From: Mariprofundus ferrinatatus
GTDB lineage: Bacteria > Pseudomonadota > Zetaproteobacteria > Mariprofundales > Mariprofundaceae
Direction of reading: 5' to 3'
Assembly: GCF_002795825.1 (NCBI RefSeq)
Contig: NZ_CP018800.1
Location: 1,116,001-1,180,000, forward strand
Length of the DNA stretch: 64,000 nt
Below are positions 1-8,234 of this stretch, in pieces (the first letter of the stretch is position 1; each line of letters begins with the position of its first letter). The translations under genes and the position numbers were made by a program. The notes beneath the pieces are model-generated. The model saw nothing but the letters and a program-made list of their open reading frames with translations. It searched no databases and was not told the DNA's origin.

Positions 1-538
1 GTACGGCATGTTGTTCATACAGCCAGGCAATATCAGTTCGCAGTCTATCAAATGAGATGCCGTGCCCTTGATCCTCAAGATCCTGAAGCAGTTGAGCTTC
101 ATTGGTCGCGTATGTTTTTGAGCCGGCAAGAATCATTAGAATGCACAAGCGGCGATCTTCAAGGTTCTGCTGCTCTTCCTGGGACAATGCTGCCGGCCTT
201 TCTGATCTGAGCTTATTAGAAGGCTCTTCCGACGTTTCCTGGCTGTCAGTAGCCGCGCGTTGTTCTATCCTCTCCTGTTTTCTCAGTTCACCCGGATCGA
301 TGTTTTGCGCAAGAAGTGCCTTGGCAGCATCACGTTTTTCCCGTGCCTCTTCGAGCGCTACTGAGGGATAGACACCTAAGGCAAGGCTCTTCTGCTTGCC
401 TTCAAAACGGTAGGCCAGCTTCCAGTACCTGCCTGAAGATTTCACCAGTAGATAGAGTCCGCCACCATCGCTGACCTTATACTGGTTTCTTCCATAAGGC
501 ACTTTAGTGGCTTCTATTTCCGCATCAGTTAGTGGCAT
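1..538 (-). CDS. DUF4102 integrase-arm domain fused to phage winged helix (partial)
   Basis: The frame is open from an ATG at 538 (GAGG six to nine bases upstream) to the window edge, so the C-terminus is missing. Residues 1-90 match the DUF4102 arm-DNA-binding domain of P4-type tyrosine integrases, with motifs KVSDGGGLYLLV, LALGVYPSVALEEARE and AQNIDPGE. A normal integrase continues into a SAM-like core-binding domain. Here a charged linker (about 90-125) leads into NEAQLLQDLEDQGHGISFDR and LRTDIAWLYEQ, which resemble the small winged-helix protein of Mu-like phages (VpaChn25_0724 type). No catalytic recombinase domain is visible in the available 179 codons. It could be a DNA-binding regulator built from an integrase arm domain; function is inferred. 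The fusion could only be confirmed with sequence beyond the window. Confidence 0.75.
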   Translation of the reverse strand, partial: MPLTDAEIEATKVPYGRNQYKVSDGGGLYLLVKSSGRYWKLAYRFEGKQKSLALGVYPSVALEEAREKRDAAKALLAQNIDPGELRKQERIEQRAATDSQETSEEPSNKLRSERPAALSQEEQQNLEDRRLCILMILAGSKTYATNEAQLLQDLEDQGHGISFDRLRTDIAWLYEQHAV

Positions 539-550
539 GCTCGACCTCAT

Positions 551-674
551 TGTTGGTCTTTATAATACGCTTTAAGAACCAACAAAAGAACCAACAAGAT
601 AGTATGTTGGTTCTTTTGTTGGTCCCTATCATATTTAAGAAAACAGGGGGAAACAACAGATAAAAGAACCAACA
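551..674. repeat. ACCAACA/TGTTGGT heptamer cluster with 19-bp perfect inverted repeat
   Basis: Six copies of ACCAACA or its complement TGTTGGT lie at 551, 578, 590, 605, 617 and 668. Four of them form a perfect 19-bp inverted repeat (578-596 and 605-623, 8-nt loop). The cluster begins 13 bp upstream of the start codon of the DUF4102-fusion gene, so it is probably its promoter/operator region or a set of recombinase/regulator arm sites. Between it and the tRNA terminator at 834 I see no supported gene. Confidence 0.7.
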
Positions 675-833
675 CATGCGCACATGTCATTATTATGAGT
701 ACATGCTGGTTCCTTATCTTAAAGTTTATCACAGAGAATATGTTATGAAGGCCCCTTCCCCTTTCAGAAAGCCGATTCATGGGGGCTGGTGATCCAGTGG
801 AATGCCTGCTACAGCTAACAAGGATTTCAAGGC

Positions 834-868
834 ATAAAAAAAGCACTCACGGAATTCCGTAAGTGCTT
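834..868 (-). terminator. Rho-independent terminator of tRNA-Glu
   Basis: On the minus strand AAGCACT and ACGGAA pair with their complements (one mismatch) and are followed by a run of seven T. It lies 9 bp beyond the 3' end of the tRNA-Glu gene. Confidence 0.8.
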
Positions 869-876
869 GATTGATA

Positions 877-951
877 TGGTACTCCGTAGGGGAATCGAAC
901 CCCTGTTACCGGCGTGAGAGGCCAGCGTCCTAACCGCTAGACGAACGGAGC
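877..951 (-). tRNA. tRNA-Glu (anticodon CTC)
   Basis: A 75-nt cloverleaf with encoded CCA. The 5' end GCTCCGTTCGTCTAG matches the bacterial tRNA-Glu pattern, and the T-arm reads GGTTCGAATCC. The anticodon stem is CTGGC/GCCGG with loop CTCTCAC, giving anticodon CTC for GAG codons. The acceptor stem is GCTCCGT/ACGGAGT with a G-U pair at 1-72. Its 3' end faces the DUF4102-fusion gene, a position typical of elements that integrate into tRNA 3' ends, but no direct repeat of the tRNA end was seen in the 876 bases available. Confidence 0.95.
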
Positions 952-1072
952 ATGTTTTGCGGAGGGCGATTTGTAATGATCTCTGCGCTCTGCGTCAATG
1001 GCAAACTTCTATTCAGCCATTCAAATGGCTGCAATCTGTTCTATTTTGATCTGCCTTCGCTATAGTCCCGCT

Positions 1073-2056
1073 GTGACTAACTATCTGCTCAAACGACTTG
1101 CCGGCATGATTCCCCTGCTCTTCGGGATCACAATCATTTCATTCGGCATGATGCACCTTGCGCCGGGCGAGCCGGTTGTCGTTGGCCAGGAGTTTAATCC
1201 CAAGGTTTCGGCACAGGATATTGAGCGCCTTCGTGCCTATTACGGTCTCGATAAGCCCCTGTATGAGCAGTACCTGGAGTGGCTCAAAAGGCTCGTGCAG
1301 CTTGATTTCGGTAAATCGTTCTCGGCTGATGGGCGCGATGTTATCGATAAAATCGCTGAGCGCATTCCTGTGACCCTGTGGATCAATATCCTCGCCATGC
1401 TGTTGATTATCCTTATCGCCATTCCTATCGGTATTATAAGTGCGGTAAAACGTGACTCATGGCTTGATAAGTGTATGACGGTATTCGTCTTTATCGGTTT
1501 TGCCATCCCCTCTTTCTGGCTTGGGTTGCTGCTCATGATCACCCTCGGCGTTAACATGAACCTGCTGCCAATTTCAGGCCTTCACGACTACAACTGGCAG
1601 CAGATGGGTTTCTGGCAGCAGCAGTTCGACCTGTTAAGCCACCTTCTGCTTCCTATTTTCGTCTCCGCAATCGGAGGGCTTGCAGGTATGAGCCGCTTTA
1701 TGCGCACCGGCATGCTGGAGGTGATCAGTTCTGACTACATCACAACTGCCAGGGCAATGGGGGTTCCGGAACAGAGTATCCGCTACAGGCTGGCCCTCAA
1801 GAACGCGCTGCTTCCCATTATCACCCTTCTCGGACTCTCTATACCCGGCCTGATTGGCGGCTCTGTCATCGTCGAGCAGTTGTTCTCTCTCCCCGGAATG
1901 GGGCTACTCTTTTTTGAGGCGGTCATGTCGCGCGACTACCCGCTGGTGATGGGCATTACCGTGATTGGTGCGGTGTTGACGTTGCTGGGCAATCTGATCG
2001 CGGACATCTCCTATGCGTGGGCTGACCCGCGCATTCGGCACGGGAGAGGCAGATGA
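1073..2056 (+). CDS. ABC transporter permease, DppB/OppB type
   Basis: Inner-membrane permease of a peptide/nickel-type ABC importer. It begins with the family-typical [20 protein letters not shown] and has about six membrane segments. The cytoplasmic EAA loop is [20 protein letters not shown] followed by ALLPI. An ATG at 998 in the same frame would add 25 residues, but homologous permeases start at the (V/M)xxYLLKRL position, so GTG 1073 is preferred. No clear ribosome-binding site precedes either start. It overlaps the next permease by ATGA. No substrate-binding protein or ATPase is nearby, so the substrate cannot be named and the rest of the transporter must be elsewhere. Confidence 0.85.
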   Translation: MTNYLLKRLAGMIPLLFGITIISFGMMHLAPGEPVVVGQEFNPKVSAQDIERLRAYYGLDKPLYEQYLEWLKRLVQLDFGKSFSADGRDVIDKIAERIPVTLWINILAMLLIILIAIPIGIISAVKRDSWLDKCMTVFVFIGFAIPSFWLGLLLMITLGVNMNLLPISGLHDYNWQQMGFWQQQFDLLSHLLLPIFVSAIGGLAGMSRFMRTGMLEVISSDYITTARAMGVPEQSIRYRLALKNALLPIITLLGLSIPGLIGGSVIVEQLFSLPGMGLLFFEAVMSRDYPLVMGITVIGAVLTLLGNLIADISYAWADPRIRHGRGR

Positions 2057-2874
2057 TTGCATTCGCCAGATCCTTCCCATTGATGTTTGCCGGTGGCCTG
2101 ATCGTCGCCATCGTTACGGTTTTGGCGCTGTTGGCACCCTGGATCGCGCCTTACGACCCCTCTGCCATCAATGTTAAGGTGATCCTGATGCCGCCATCCT
2201 GGGAGCACTGGTGCGGCACCGACACCCTTGGGCGTGATGTCTTTTCCAGAATGCTTTACGGAGCCCGTGTGTCGCTTGCCGTTGGTTTTGTGGCCGTAGG
2301 TATCTCTTTACTGATCGGGCTGATACTGGGTGCTGTTGCGGGCTTTGCAGGCGGCAAAACCGATGCTGTCATGATGCGCCTTACCGATATGGTACTCTGC
2401 TTCCCCACCTTCTTCCTGATTCTCGCTGTCATTGCATTTCTTGAGCCCTCTATCTGGAATATCATGATTGTTATCGGCCTGACATCATGGATGGGGGTAA
2501 CACGACTGGTGCGGGCTGAATTCCTTTCGCTTCGCCATAGGGAGTTTGTCATGGCCGCCCAGGGATTGGGCGTATCTTCGATTCGTATGATGTGGCGCTA
2601 CCTGTTGCCCAATGCCATGGGGCCGGTGCTGGTTTCGGCTGTACTCGGCATCGCCGGTGCCGTGCTTGTCGAGTCGGGCCTCTCATTTCTTGGGCTTGGT
2701 GTGCAGCCCCCCGATGCTTCATGGGGGAATATTCTTACCGAGGGTAAAGACAATATTCAGATTGCATGGTGGCTATCCATGTTTCCCGGCCTCGCGATTT
2801 TAATCACCGTACTCGGATATAACCTGCTGGGTGAAGGTCTGCGGGACTACTTTGATCCGAAGCTGAAACGCTAA
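2053..2874 (+). CDS. ABC transporter permease, DppC/OppC type
   Basis: Second inner-membrane permease, expected to pair with the DppB-type protein whose stop it overlaps by four bases. The 273-residue length is normal. It has an N-terminal membrane segment and then the family motif [20 protein letters not shown]. The EAA loop is [20 protein letters not shown]. The conserved C-terminal half contains [18 protein letters not shown]. The stop codon overlaps the ATG of tadA, so the three genes are probably one transcript. Peptides or nickel are typical substrates of the family; none is indicated here. Confidence 0.88.
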   Translation: MIAFARSFPLMFAGGLIVAIVTVLALLAPWIAPYDPSAINVKVILMPPSWEHWCGTDTLGRDVFSRMLYGARVSLAVGFVAVGISLLIGLILGAVAGFAGGKTDAVMMRLTDMVLCFPTFFLILAVIAFLEPSIWNIMIVIGLTSWMGVTRLVRAEFLSLRHREFVMAAQGLGVSSIRMMWRYLLPNAMGPVLVSAVLGIAGAVLVESGLSFLGLGVQPPDASWGNILTEGKDNIQIAWWLSMFPGLAILITVLGYNLLGEGLRDYFDPKLKR

Positions 2875-3332
2875 TGAAAGACGACACATTCTACATGAAT
2901 CTTGCGCTGCAACAGGCTGAAATTGCAGCAGAAAATGACGAGGTTCCAGTAGGTGCCCTGCTGCTGCTTGCAGATGGCACAGAAGTGCTTTCCCACAATG
3001 CTCCGATTTCCCTTCATGATGCCTCAGCCCATGCTGAGATGCGTGTTATTCGCGAGGCCTGCCGGATATCGGAGAACTATCGCCTTACCGGCAGCACGCT
3101 CTATGTAACCCTTGAGCCATGCTTGATGTGCGCCGGCGCAATTGTACATGCGCGAATAGGCCGTGTTGTTTATGGAGCAGGAGATCCGAAAACAGGCGCT
3201 GTAGCGTCACTTTACGAAGTTCTTTCTGATGAGCGCCTGAATCATCAGCCGGAAGTTACCGGAGGCGTTTTGGCCGATCAGTGTGGTGATCTGTTAAAGG
3301 GGTTTTTCCGCAGCAGGCGACAAAAGGCTTAA
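2874..3332 (+). CDS. tadA: tRNA-specific adenosine deaminase
   Basis: Converts the wobble adenosine A34 of tRNA-Arg(ACG) to inosine. The cytidine-deaminase-fold zinc site is complete: HAE (in DASAHAEMRVI) supplies the zinc ligand His and catalytic Glu, and PCLMC (in LEPCLMCAGAI) gives the two Cys ligands. The C-terminal tail LLKGFFRSRRQK is typical of TadA. At 152 residues it has the usual length. The ATG overlaps the stop of the upstream permease gene, so translation may be coupled; the pairing with a transporter looks incidental. Confidence 0.95.
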   Translation: MKDDTFYMNLALQQAEIAAENDEVPVGALLLLADGTEVLSHNAPISLHDASAHAEMRVIREACRISENYRLTGSTLYVTLEPCLMCAGAIVHARIGRVVYGAGDPKTGAVASLYEVLSDERLNHQPEVTGGVLADQCGDLLKGFFRSRRQKA

Positions 3333-3336
3333 CGCC

Positions 3337-3981
3337 CTACTCTCCTTTATAGTCAAGTCCGAGCAGAAAGAACTCCGGAGACGTTTTTCGACTGGCATCC
3401 GGTTTAATGTTTTTAATGCGCTTGAATGATTTTCCGAGTTCGCGGCGGAAGTTGTCATATCCCTCACCCATAAAGGTTTTCATCAGGATATCACCACCCG
3501 GTCGCAGGTACTGGCGAGCAAAGTGCAGTGTCATTTCATTCAACCCGATCATACGCATCTGGTCCACAAGCTTGTTGCCGCTCATCTCTGGAGCCATATC
3601 CGAGACGACTACATCCACCTGACGTCCGTTCAGGGCCTTTTTCAGGGCTTCCTGCCCTTCAGGAGAGTCGAAATCACCCTTGATCAGGGTTACGCCGGTA
3701 ATCGGGGTCAATTCAAGCAGGTCGATCCCGATAACAAGCCCTTCAGCGCCCACCCGACTGGCAAGCTCAACACTCCAGGAGCCGGGCGCACAGCCAAGGT
3801 CGACGACTACACTTCCCTTTTTAATCTCCAGCTTATGCAGATCGAGTATTTCAGTCAGTTTATATGCTGCGCGTGAGCGTTTCCCCTCTTTCTGGGCCCG
3901 TTTCACATGCGGGTCATTGGCATGGCGCTGGTACCAGGCTGAGGTTTTGCGCGCCGCTTTATTCTTGGAACTGTAACCCAC
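3337..3981 (-). CDS. rlmE: 23S rRNA (uridine-2'-O-)-methyltransferase
   Basis: RlmE (RrmJ/FtsJ) methylates the 2'-OH of U2552 in the ribosomal A-loop of the 50S subunit. The AdoMet motif VVDLGCAPGSWSVEL is near residue 60. The K-D-K-E tetrad is visible: K in RAAYKLTEI, D in VVVSDMAPEMSG, K in LMKTFMGEGY and E in RKTSPEFFLLG. Length (214 aa) is normal. It converges with tadA with four bases between the stops. In many proteobacteria rlmE is followed by ftsH; here brnTA lies upstream instead. Confidence 0.95.
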   Translation of the reverse strand: MGYSSKNKAARKTSAWYQRHANDPHVKRAQKEGKRSRAAYKLTEILDLHKLEIKKGSVVVDLGCAPGSWSVELASRVGAEGLVIGIDLLELTPITGVTLIKGDFDSPEGQEALKKALNGRQVDVVVSDMAPEMSGNKLVDQMRMIGLNEMTLHFARQYLRPGGDILMKTFMGEGYDNFRRELGKSFKRIKNIKPDASRKTSPEFFLLGLDYKGE

Positions 3982-3986
3982 GAGTT

Positions 3987-4256
3987 TTATGCGGCTTTGC
4001 TTAAATGTTCACTAAGCCATATCTTGATAAGAGACTGGTATGGAACATCACGCTTATTGGCCTCAATTTTGATTCTCTCAAGCATAGATTCGGGCAGTCG
4101 AATAGAAATTGCTTTGGTAGATGGCTTTAAATTCGGAAGACGCAACTGAACAGAGTTACTCCAGTCAACCAGGTCGGAAGAATCATGAGACTCCCAAAAC
4201 TCACGCTCACTTGCTTCATCTTTAAATTCAGGACGCTTCTTTTGATGCTTGCTCAT
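3987..4256 (-). CDS. brnA: BrnA-type antitoxin
   Basis: 89 residues. The first half contains the BrnA signature FKDEASEREFWESHDSSDL, and the second half is a ribbon-helix-helix motif (KAISIRLPESMLERIKIEA then PYQSLIKIWLSEHL). As known for the family it should bind and neutralise BrnT and repress the operon through its DNA-binding domain. The gene overlaps brnT by 29 bases and follows it, the usual BrnT-BrnA order. Confidence 0.9.
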   Translation of the reverse strand: MSKHQKKRPEFKDEASEREFWESHDSSDLVDWSNSVQLRLPNLKPSTKAISIRLPESMLERIKIEANKRDVPYQSLIKIWLSEHLSKAA

Positions 4257-4542
4257 AGATCCTCCTTTCTTTGCGATGCATATCCCGGGCTGAAATTATC
4301 CGGATCTTTTTTTCACGTTCACGCAAAGTAAATGTAATGTGAAGACGTCTCTCATAGTCTGTTATACCTAGCGCATGAAACCTCAGTTCACTGGAGCTAT
4401 GAGCATTGTCTAAAACAACAATCAACGGCTGGTTGAAAAACGGTTGCTCAGCCTCTTCTTGTGTCACTCCATGCTTGTCTGCATTTTTCCTGCTGTTACC
4501 ACTATCCCAGTCAAACCCTGTGATTAAGCTGAAATCAACCAT
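4228..4542 (-). CDS. brnT: BrnT-type ribonuclease toxin
   Basis: 104 residues with the family motifs FDWDSGNSRKNADKHGVT, a LRFHALGITDYERRLHITFT core strand and IRIISARDMHRKERRIYE at the end. BrnT is a RelE-fold endoribonuclease that inhibits translation. All conserved blocks are present, so it looks intact. It is the first gene of the operon; a 7-bp inverted repeat four bases before its ATG is a candidate BrnA operator. Confidence 0.9.
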   Translation of the reverse strand: MVDFSLITGFDWDSGNSRKNADKHGVTQEEAEQPFFNQPLIVVLDNAHSSSELRFHALGITDYERRLHITFTLREREKKIRIISARDMHRKERRIYEQASKEAS

Positions 4543-4545
4543 GTG

Positions 4546-4566
4546 CGTATATTATCACCATATACG
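4546..4566 (-). promoter_or_regulatory. Candidate BrnA operator
   Basis: Perfect inverted repeat CGTATAT / ATATACG with a 7-nt spacer, immediately upstream of brnT. Position and symmetry fit a ribbon-helix-helix repressor site; binding is inferred. Confidence 0.6.
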
Positions 4567-4598
4567 AAACAATTCAACGTTAAAGCAAAGCATAAAGC

Positions 4599-5369
4599 TC
4601 ACTCCTTCATCCTCCAGCCACTCTGCCATAGGTACCAGCAAGCGATAAACGTAACCGCAACTGAGCCGATGACAATAGCAACCGATGCAAAGGGATCGGT
4701 ATCCCCGGTACCAAGAAAGCCGTAGCGGAACCCGTCAGTCAGATAGAAGAACGGATTGGCGTAATTAAAATGCTGCCAGAACTCAGGCAGCTGTTTTACA
4801 GAGTAGAAGACGCCGGAAAGGAAGGTTAGAGGCAGAATCACGAAGTTGGTAATCATCGCGACATTATCGAAATCCTTGGCCCACATACCTGCGACGAGAC
4901 CAAATCCTCCCATAATGACACTCCCGCAGATGCCGTAGAGAAGAATGATGCCCGGATGCATGAGGGTAAGGTCAACGAATGGCAGCAGAACAGCCAGAAA
5001 CACAGTCGCGACGATTACAGCACGAACCACTGCAGCAGCGAGAAAGGCAAAGACCACTTCAATAGCGGAGAGCGGTGCCATCAGCAGGTAGATATGCATC
5101 CCCATCACCTTCCCCATAATCATGGAGCTTGAGGTGTTGGCAAAGGCGTTTTGCAGCATCGCCATCATGGCCAGCCCCGGCACCAGAAAGGTGAAGTAAT
5201 CCACATCAAGGCCGGGCACATGCCTGTCGCCCATCGCATAACGGAATATCACCAGATAGAGGATGGCTGTAAGTGCAGGCGTGAGGATGGTCTGCATCTT
5301 CACCTTCAGGAAGCGGCGTATTTCACGCAGGAACAGTGTCCAGGTGCCTCTGGGGTTCATTGGTCTCAT
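4599..5369 (-). CDS. ABC-2 type exporter permease (YadH-like)
   Basis: 256-residue integral membrane protein with about six transmembrane segments and the ABC2 signature region YLVIFRYAMGDRHVPGLD followed by FLVPGLAMMAMLQNAF. Residues ILPLTFLSGVFYSVKQLP and FFYLTDGFRYGFLG match YadH/NodJ-like permeases. It overlaps the ATPase gene by four bases (ATGA), so the two form one exporter. The substrate is unknown; homologues are linked to drug or polysaccharide/lipid export. Confidence 0.88.
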   Translation of the reverse strand: MRPMNPRGTWTLFLREIRRFLKVKMQTILTPALTAILYLVIFRYAMGDRHVPGLDVDYFTFLVPGLAMMAMLQNAFANTSSSMIMGKVMGMHIYLLMAPLSAIEVVFAFLAAAVVRAVIVATVFLAVLLPFVDLTLMHPGIILLYGICGSVIMGGFGLVAGMWAKDFDNVAMITNFVILPLTFLSGVFYSVKQLPEFWQHFNYANPFFYLTDGFRYGFLGTGDTDPFASVAIVIGSVAVTFIACWYLWQSGWRMKE

Positions 5370-6301
5370 GACGCCTTCTCCTTGGCTGTCAGGCGCAGGA
5401 AAACGTCCTCAAGATCCTCTGAGCGAACACCGGCATCAACAGGTGGACCGAAACGCGAAACGGCTGCTTCATAGGCAACATGAAAGGTCGATCTGTCCCC
5501 TTCCAGGCGGCCGAGCTTCATACAGACGCCATCTTCCGTCGCCCTGGGTTCAAACGATGCCAGTGCAGCCAGATCATCGTCCGTGAGTTCTATTGCCCTG
5601 CCGTAGTTGAGGCATAGATGCGATGAAGCAATTTCACGCATCATCTCACGCATGGGGCGAGCGGTCAGCAGGTTACCCTGATCTATGATTGCCACATGGT
5701 CGCATAGCTCTTCGGCTTCATCGAGATAGTGCGTGGTCAGAAGAATCGTAATCCCCTTCTCATTGAGTTCACGCATGAAGGACCAGAGACGCCTGCGCAG
5801 TTCGACATCCACGCCGGCTGTGGGCTCATCGAGAATGACAAGTTCAGGGCGATGCACCAGCGCCTGAGCCACCAGCAGTCTGCGCCGCATGCCTCCGGAG
5901 AGCTGGCGGGTGTTTTTATTGCAGTGTTCCTTCAGCTCGAGCCGCTCGAATAGTTCATCAAACCAGGCTTCATCAGGCTTACAGCCGAACAGGCCGGATG
6001 TGAAGCGAAGTACCTCACGTGGCGTAAAAAAGGGATCGAAAGCGATCTCCTGAGGCACAACCCCTATGCGCTTTTTGCACCATGCGCGATCGAGAAACAG
6101 GTTTTTTCCGAAGAGGTTTACCTTGCCAGATGTTGGCCTGACCGTATCCGCCAGCATGTTAATCAGGGTGCTTTTACCGGCACCATTGGGCCCGAGCAGC
6201 GCAAAAAAGCTACCTTGCGGAACCGTGAGGTTCACATTGTTCAGGGCAGTTTTGCCATTGCTGTAGGTTTTGCTCAGGCCGGTGATTTCAAGCGCATTCA
6301 T
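5366..6301 (-). CDS. ABC transporter ATP-binding protein (YadG-like)
   Basis: 311-residue ATPase partner of the ABC-2 permease. Walker A is GPNGAGKST, the signature motif is LSGGMRRRLLVAQAL, Walker B is LVILDEPTAGVD, and the H-loop His lies in LLTTHYLDEAEELC. The extra ~80-residue C-terminal part is usual for this subgroup. A tnpB element ends 27 bases upstream of the start codon, so the native promoter may have been displaced or replaced. Confidence 0.92.
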   Translation of the reverse strand: MNALEITGLSKTYSNGKTALNNVNLTVPQGSFFALLGPNGAGKSTLINMLADTVRPTSGKVNLFGKNLFLDRAWCKKRIGVVPQEIAFDPFFTPREVLRFTSGLFGCKPDEAWFDELFERLELKEHCNKNTRQLSGGMRRRLLVAQALVHRPELVILDEPTAGVDVELRRRLWSFMRELNEKGITILLTTHYLDEAEELCDHVAIIDQGNLLTARPMREMMREIASSHLCLNYGRAIELTDDDLAALASFEPRATEDGVCMKLGRLEGDRSTFHVAYEAAVSRFGPPVDAGVRSEDLEDVFLRLTAKEKAS

Positions 6302-6327
6302 AGTGGCGAATCATACTCCCTATATGC

Positions 6328-6500
6328 TTGACATCCTCCCCCGACTAAAGTCAGGGGATTCCCAAAACCGATCACGCGGCTAACGGGAGAGGCTGCATTG
6401 CTGCGCCTCCGGTTCCTGCTTCGCGGGGAGCCTTGCGGCCTATCCCTCCACAGGCAGTAGCGGCAAGCCCTGCCGCCAGAATGTTCCTTGCAGCGTTCAC
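6328..6500 (-). ncRNA. Predicted omega RNA (reRNA) of tnpB
   Basis: TnpB elements express a guide RNA covering the 3' end of tnpB through the right-end hairpin. Here the hairpin at 6340-6357 and the end of tnpB at 6372 give the expected layout. The guide would be read from the flank, roughly 6327 down to 6308, just ahead of the ABC ATPase start. The 5' boundary is not determinable from sequence alone. Confidence 0.45.
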
Positions 6501-7592
6501 GTCTGCGTTCTCCGCATGGCCACAGGCCATGCATGAGAACGATGCCTGATCGGCGCGGTTCCCTTTGTCGGTGAACCCACAGGCCGAGCATTTCCGTGAC
6601 GTATTGCGCGGGTCGATCAGGATCACCTGTCCACCGCGCCACTGCTGCTTGTACTCCAACTGCCGTCCGAACTCGAACCAACCCATATCGAGTATGGATC
6701 GGTTGAGCCCGGCTTTCTGCCGGACGTTGGAGCCGGGCTCATCAGCTGAGCCTTTTGCAGATGCCGTCATATTGCGTGTACGCAACTCCTCAAGGCACAC
6801 GATCGCGTGGTTTTTGCTGATCGTGGTGGTTGCCTTGTGGATCGCGTCGCTTCGGGCATCCGCGATATTGATGTGCAGTCGGGTGATTCGATCCCGCTGC
6901 TTATGCCAGTTGGCAGAGAGCTTCTTCTTACGGGCAAGCTGACGCTGCAGCCTGGCCAGCTTCCGCGACAGCCGGCGAAGCGGCTTTGATCCCTCGAACG
7001 CTGAGCCATCGGACAGGGTTGCCAGATTCACCACACCGCGGTCGATTCCGACAATCGAATCGGACGGATGAACCGGCGTATCCACTTCTACCCGGCAGAG
7101 GATGGATACAAACCAGTGCTTGCCGCGCCTGGACACTGTGGCAGACCGGATCTCTCCGGCCAGAGGCCGGGACAAGCGCATGCGAACCATCCCGATCTTC
7201 GGAAGAAAGACACGGGCTCCATCCACCCTGATGCCTTGCGGAAACCGGAACGAATCGTTCAATCCTTTCCGCTTAAATCGAGGCATTCGCTTACCAGGTT
7301 GTTTTTTATCGAAGGCATCAGCGAATGCCCGGTCTAAATCCTTGAGACACTGCTGTAATACCTGCGAATGTGCCTGAGCCAGAAAGCCGAACTCATCCGA
7401 CTGTTTCCACAGCCGGAGCATACCGGCTATGTCGCGGTACCGGATGATCGGGCGCTTGTGATCCAGCCGGTAGAGATTCAGTTCCAGCGCCTTGTTCCAA
7501 ACGAAGCGACGGCAGCCCGCGAACTCGACAAACGATTGTCTTTGTTCGGGAGTCGGCTCAAGCCGGAACCGGTATGCTTTCAGTATCTCCAT
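6372..7592 (-). CDS. tnpB: TnpB RNA-guided DNA endonuclease
   Basis: About 406 residues from the preferred ATG at 7592 (an in-frame start at 7634 adds 14 atypical residues). The N-terminus MEILKAYRFRLEPTPEQ is characteristic. The RuvC-like triad looks intact: D in VGIDRGVVNLATLSDG, E in VCLEELRTRNMT and D in NADVNAARNILAAGL. A four-Cys zinc finger (CSACGFTDKGN, then CMACGH) is complete. TnpB is an RNA-guided nuclease that promotes retention of its transposon. No TnpA is next to it. The C-terminal coding region should overlap the omega RNA. Confidence 0.9.
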   Translation of the reverse strand: MEILKAYRFRLEPTPEQRQSFVEFAGCRRFVWNKALELNLYRLDHKRPIIRYRDIAGMLRLWKQSDEFGFLAQAHSQVLQQCLKDLDRAFADAFDKKQPGKRMPRFKRKGLNDSFRFPQGIRVDGARVFLPKIGMVRMRLSRPLAGEIRSATVSRRGKHWFVSILCRVEVDTPVHPSDSIVGIDRGVVNLATLSDGSAFEGSKPLRRLSRKLARLQRQLARKKKLSANWHKQRDRITRLHINIADARSDAIHKATTTISKNHAIVCLEELRTRNMTASAKGSADEPGSNVRQKAGLNRSILDMGWFEFGRQLEYKQQWRGGQVILIDPRNTSRKCSACGFTDKGNRADQASFSCMACGHAENADVNAARNILAAGLAATACGGIGRKAPREAGTGGAAMQPLPLAA

Positions 7593-7690
7593 GGTGTACG
7601 ATTGTACCTGCACGTGGCGGTTAATCAACCGCACGAGGCGCCTGTGATCCCCTGACTGAAGTCAGAGGTTTTACGGCGCTTGCTATAAAC

Positions 7691-7715
7691 AAAAACGGGG
7701 CCTTCAGGCCCCGTT
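7691..7715 (-). terminator. Rho-independent terminator of erpA
   Basis: On the minus strand AACGGGGCC and GGCCCCGTT form a 9-bp stem with a TGAA tetraloop followed by five T, 18 bases past the erpA stop. Confidence 0.85.
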
Positions 7716-7732
7716 GTCAGATATGTCAGTTT

Positions 7733-8095
7733 TCAATAGCCGGCGTTGGCGCAGCCGCTGCCGGATTCGGACGGCGTAAATGATTTGCCACAGCCGCACG
7801 TGGAGGCCGCATTCGGATTGCGAATGACAAACGATTCACCCTGAATGGAGCTCTGATAATCAATCTCTGCACCGTTAAGCAGATCGAGGCTTGAGCGATC
7901 CACCAGCAGTTTAACGCCGTGGTTCTCAACAATGGTATCATTATCATTGATCTGGTCGTCGAAGGTGAAACCGTACTGGAAACCGGAGCAGCCGCCACCG
8001 GATACGAATACGCGCAGGTTCAGCTCTGCATTATTCTCACGGTCCAGAAGGCCCTGTATTTTATCAGCTGCAGCTTCAGTCAGCGTTACTGTCAT
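7733..8095 (-). CDS. erpA: Iron-sulfur cluster insertion protein, ErpA type
   Basis: A-type carrier that passes Fe-S clusters to apo-enzymes in the cytoplasm. 120 residues with the family block [17 protein letters not shown] (first Cys ligand) and CGCGKSF (two further Cys). The ending adds an extra Cys-containing tail ([10 protein letters not shown]). ErpA is the best match because of [17 protein letters not shown] and the length, but IscA-type paralogues are close. GAGGTGAT lies just upstream of ATG 8095. It is a single gene with its own terminator. Confidence 0.88.
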   Translation of the reverse strand: MTVTLTEAAADKIQGLLDRENNAELNLRVFVSGGGCSGFQYGFTFDDQINDNDTIVENHGVKLLVDRSSLDLLNGAEIDYQSSIQGESFVIRNPNAASTCGCGKSFTPSESGSGCANAGY

Positions 8096-8234
8096 TGATC
8101 ATCACCTCGTATAACTGTCGGGAAACATGGATTCTGTATACCCGAGCGAAATTATCAGGAATTTTCGGCAGATATCAAACCCATAAGAATTATTGTTTTG
8201 TTGCACATGCCCTTTCAGAGGCAACAATAGCGCC

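Larger units (their letters stand above)
6328..7684 (-). mobile_element. IS605/IS1341-type element carrying only tnpB
   Basis: A tnpB gene bounded by subterminal palindromes: CCCCGACTAAAGTCAGGGG near 6340-6357 and CCCCTGACTGAAGTCAGAGG near 7651-7670. The right end, reading along the minus strand, finishes in a GGATGTCAA-type terminus; the left end follows TTTAT (7685-7689), a plausible target/TAM. No tnpA transposase is present, so the element is non-autonomous for mobility. It sits between the erpA terminator and the ABC ATPase gene. The exact ends are inferred from pattern memory. Confidence 0.7.

Noticed and set aside
547-846. 99-residue minus-strand open frame between the DUF4102 gene and tRNA-Glu
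   Set aside because: It overlaps the heptamer repeats and tRNA terminator, has no ribosome-binding site, and its translation shows no domain-like pattern.
1-951. Complete tRNA-integrated element with att sites
   Set aside because: No repeat of the tRNA 3' end is visible in the window and the element continues outside it, so borders cannot be assigned.
1046-1066. Promoter TTGATC/TATAGT just before the permease GTG start
   Set aside because: The spacing is only nine bases, too short for a sigma-70 promoter.
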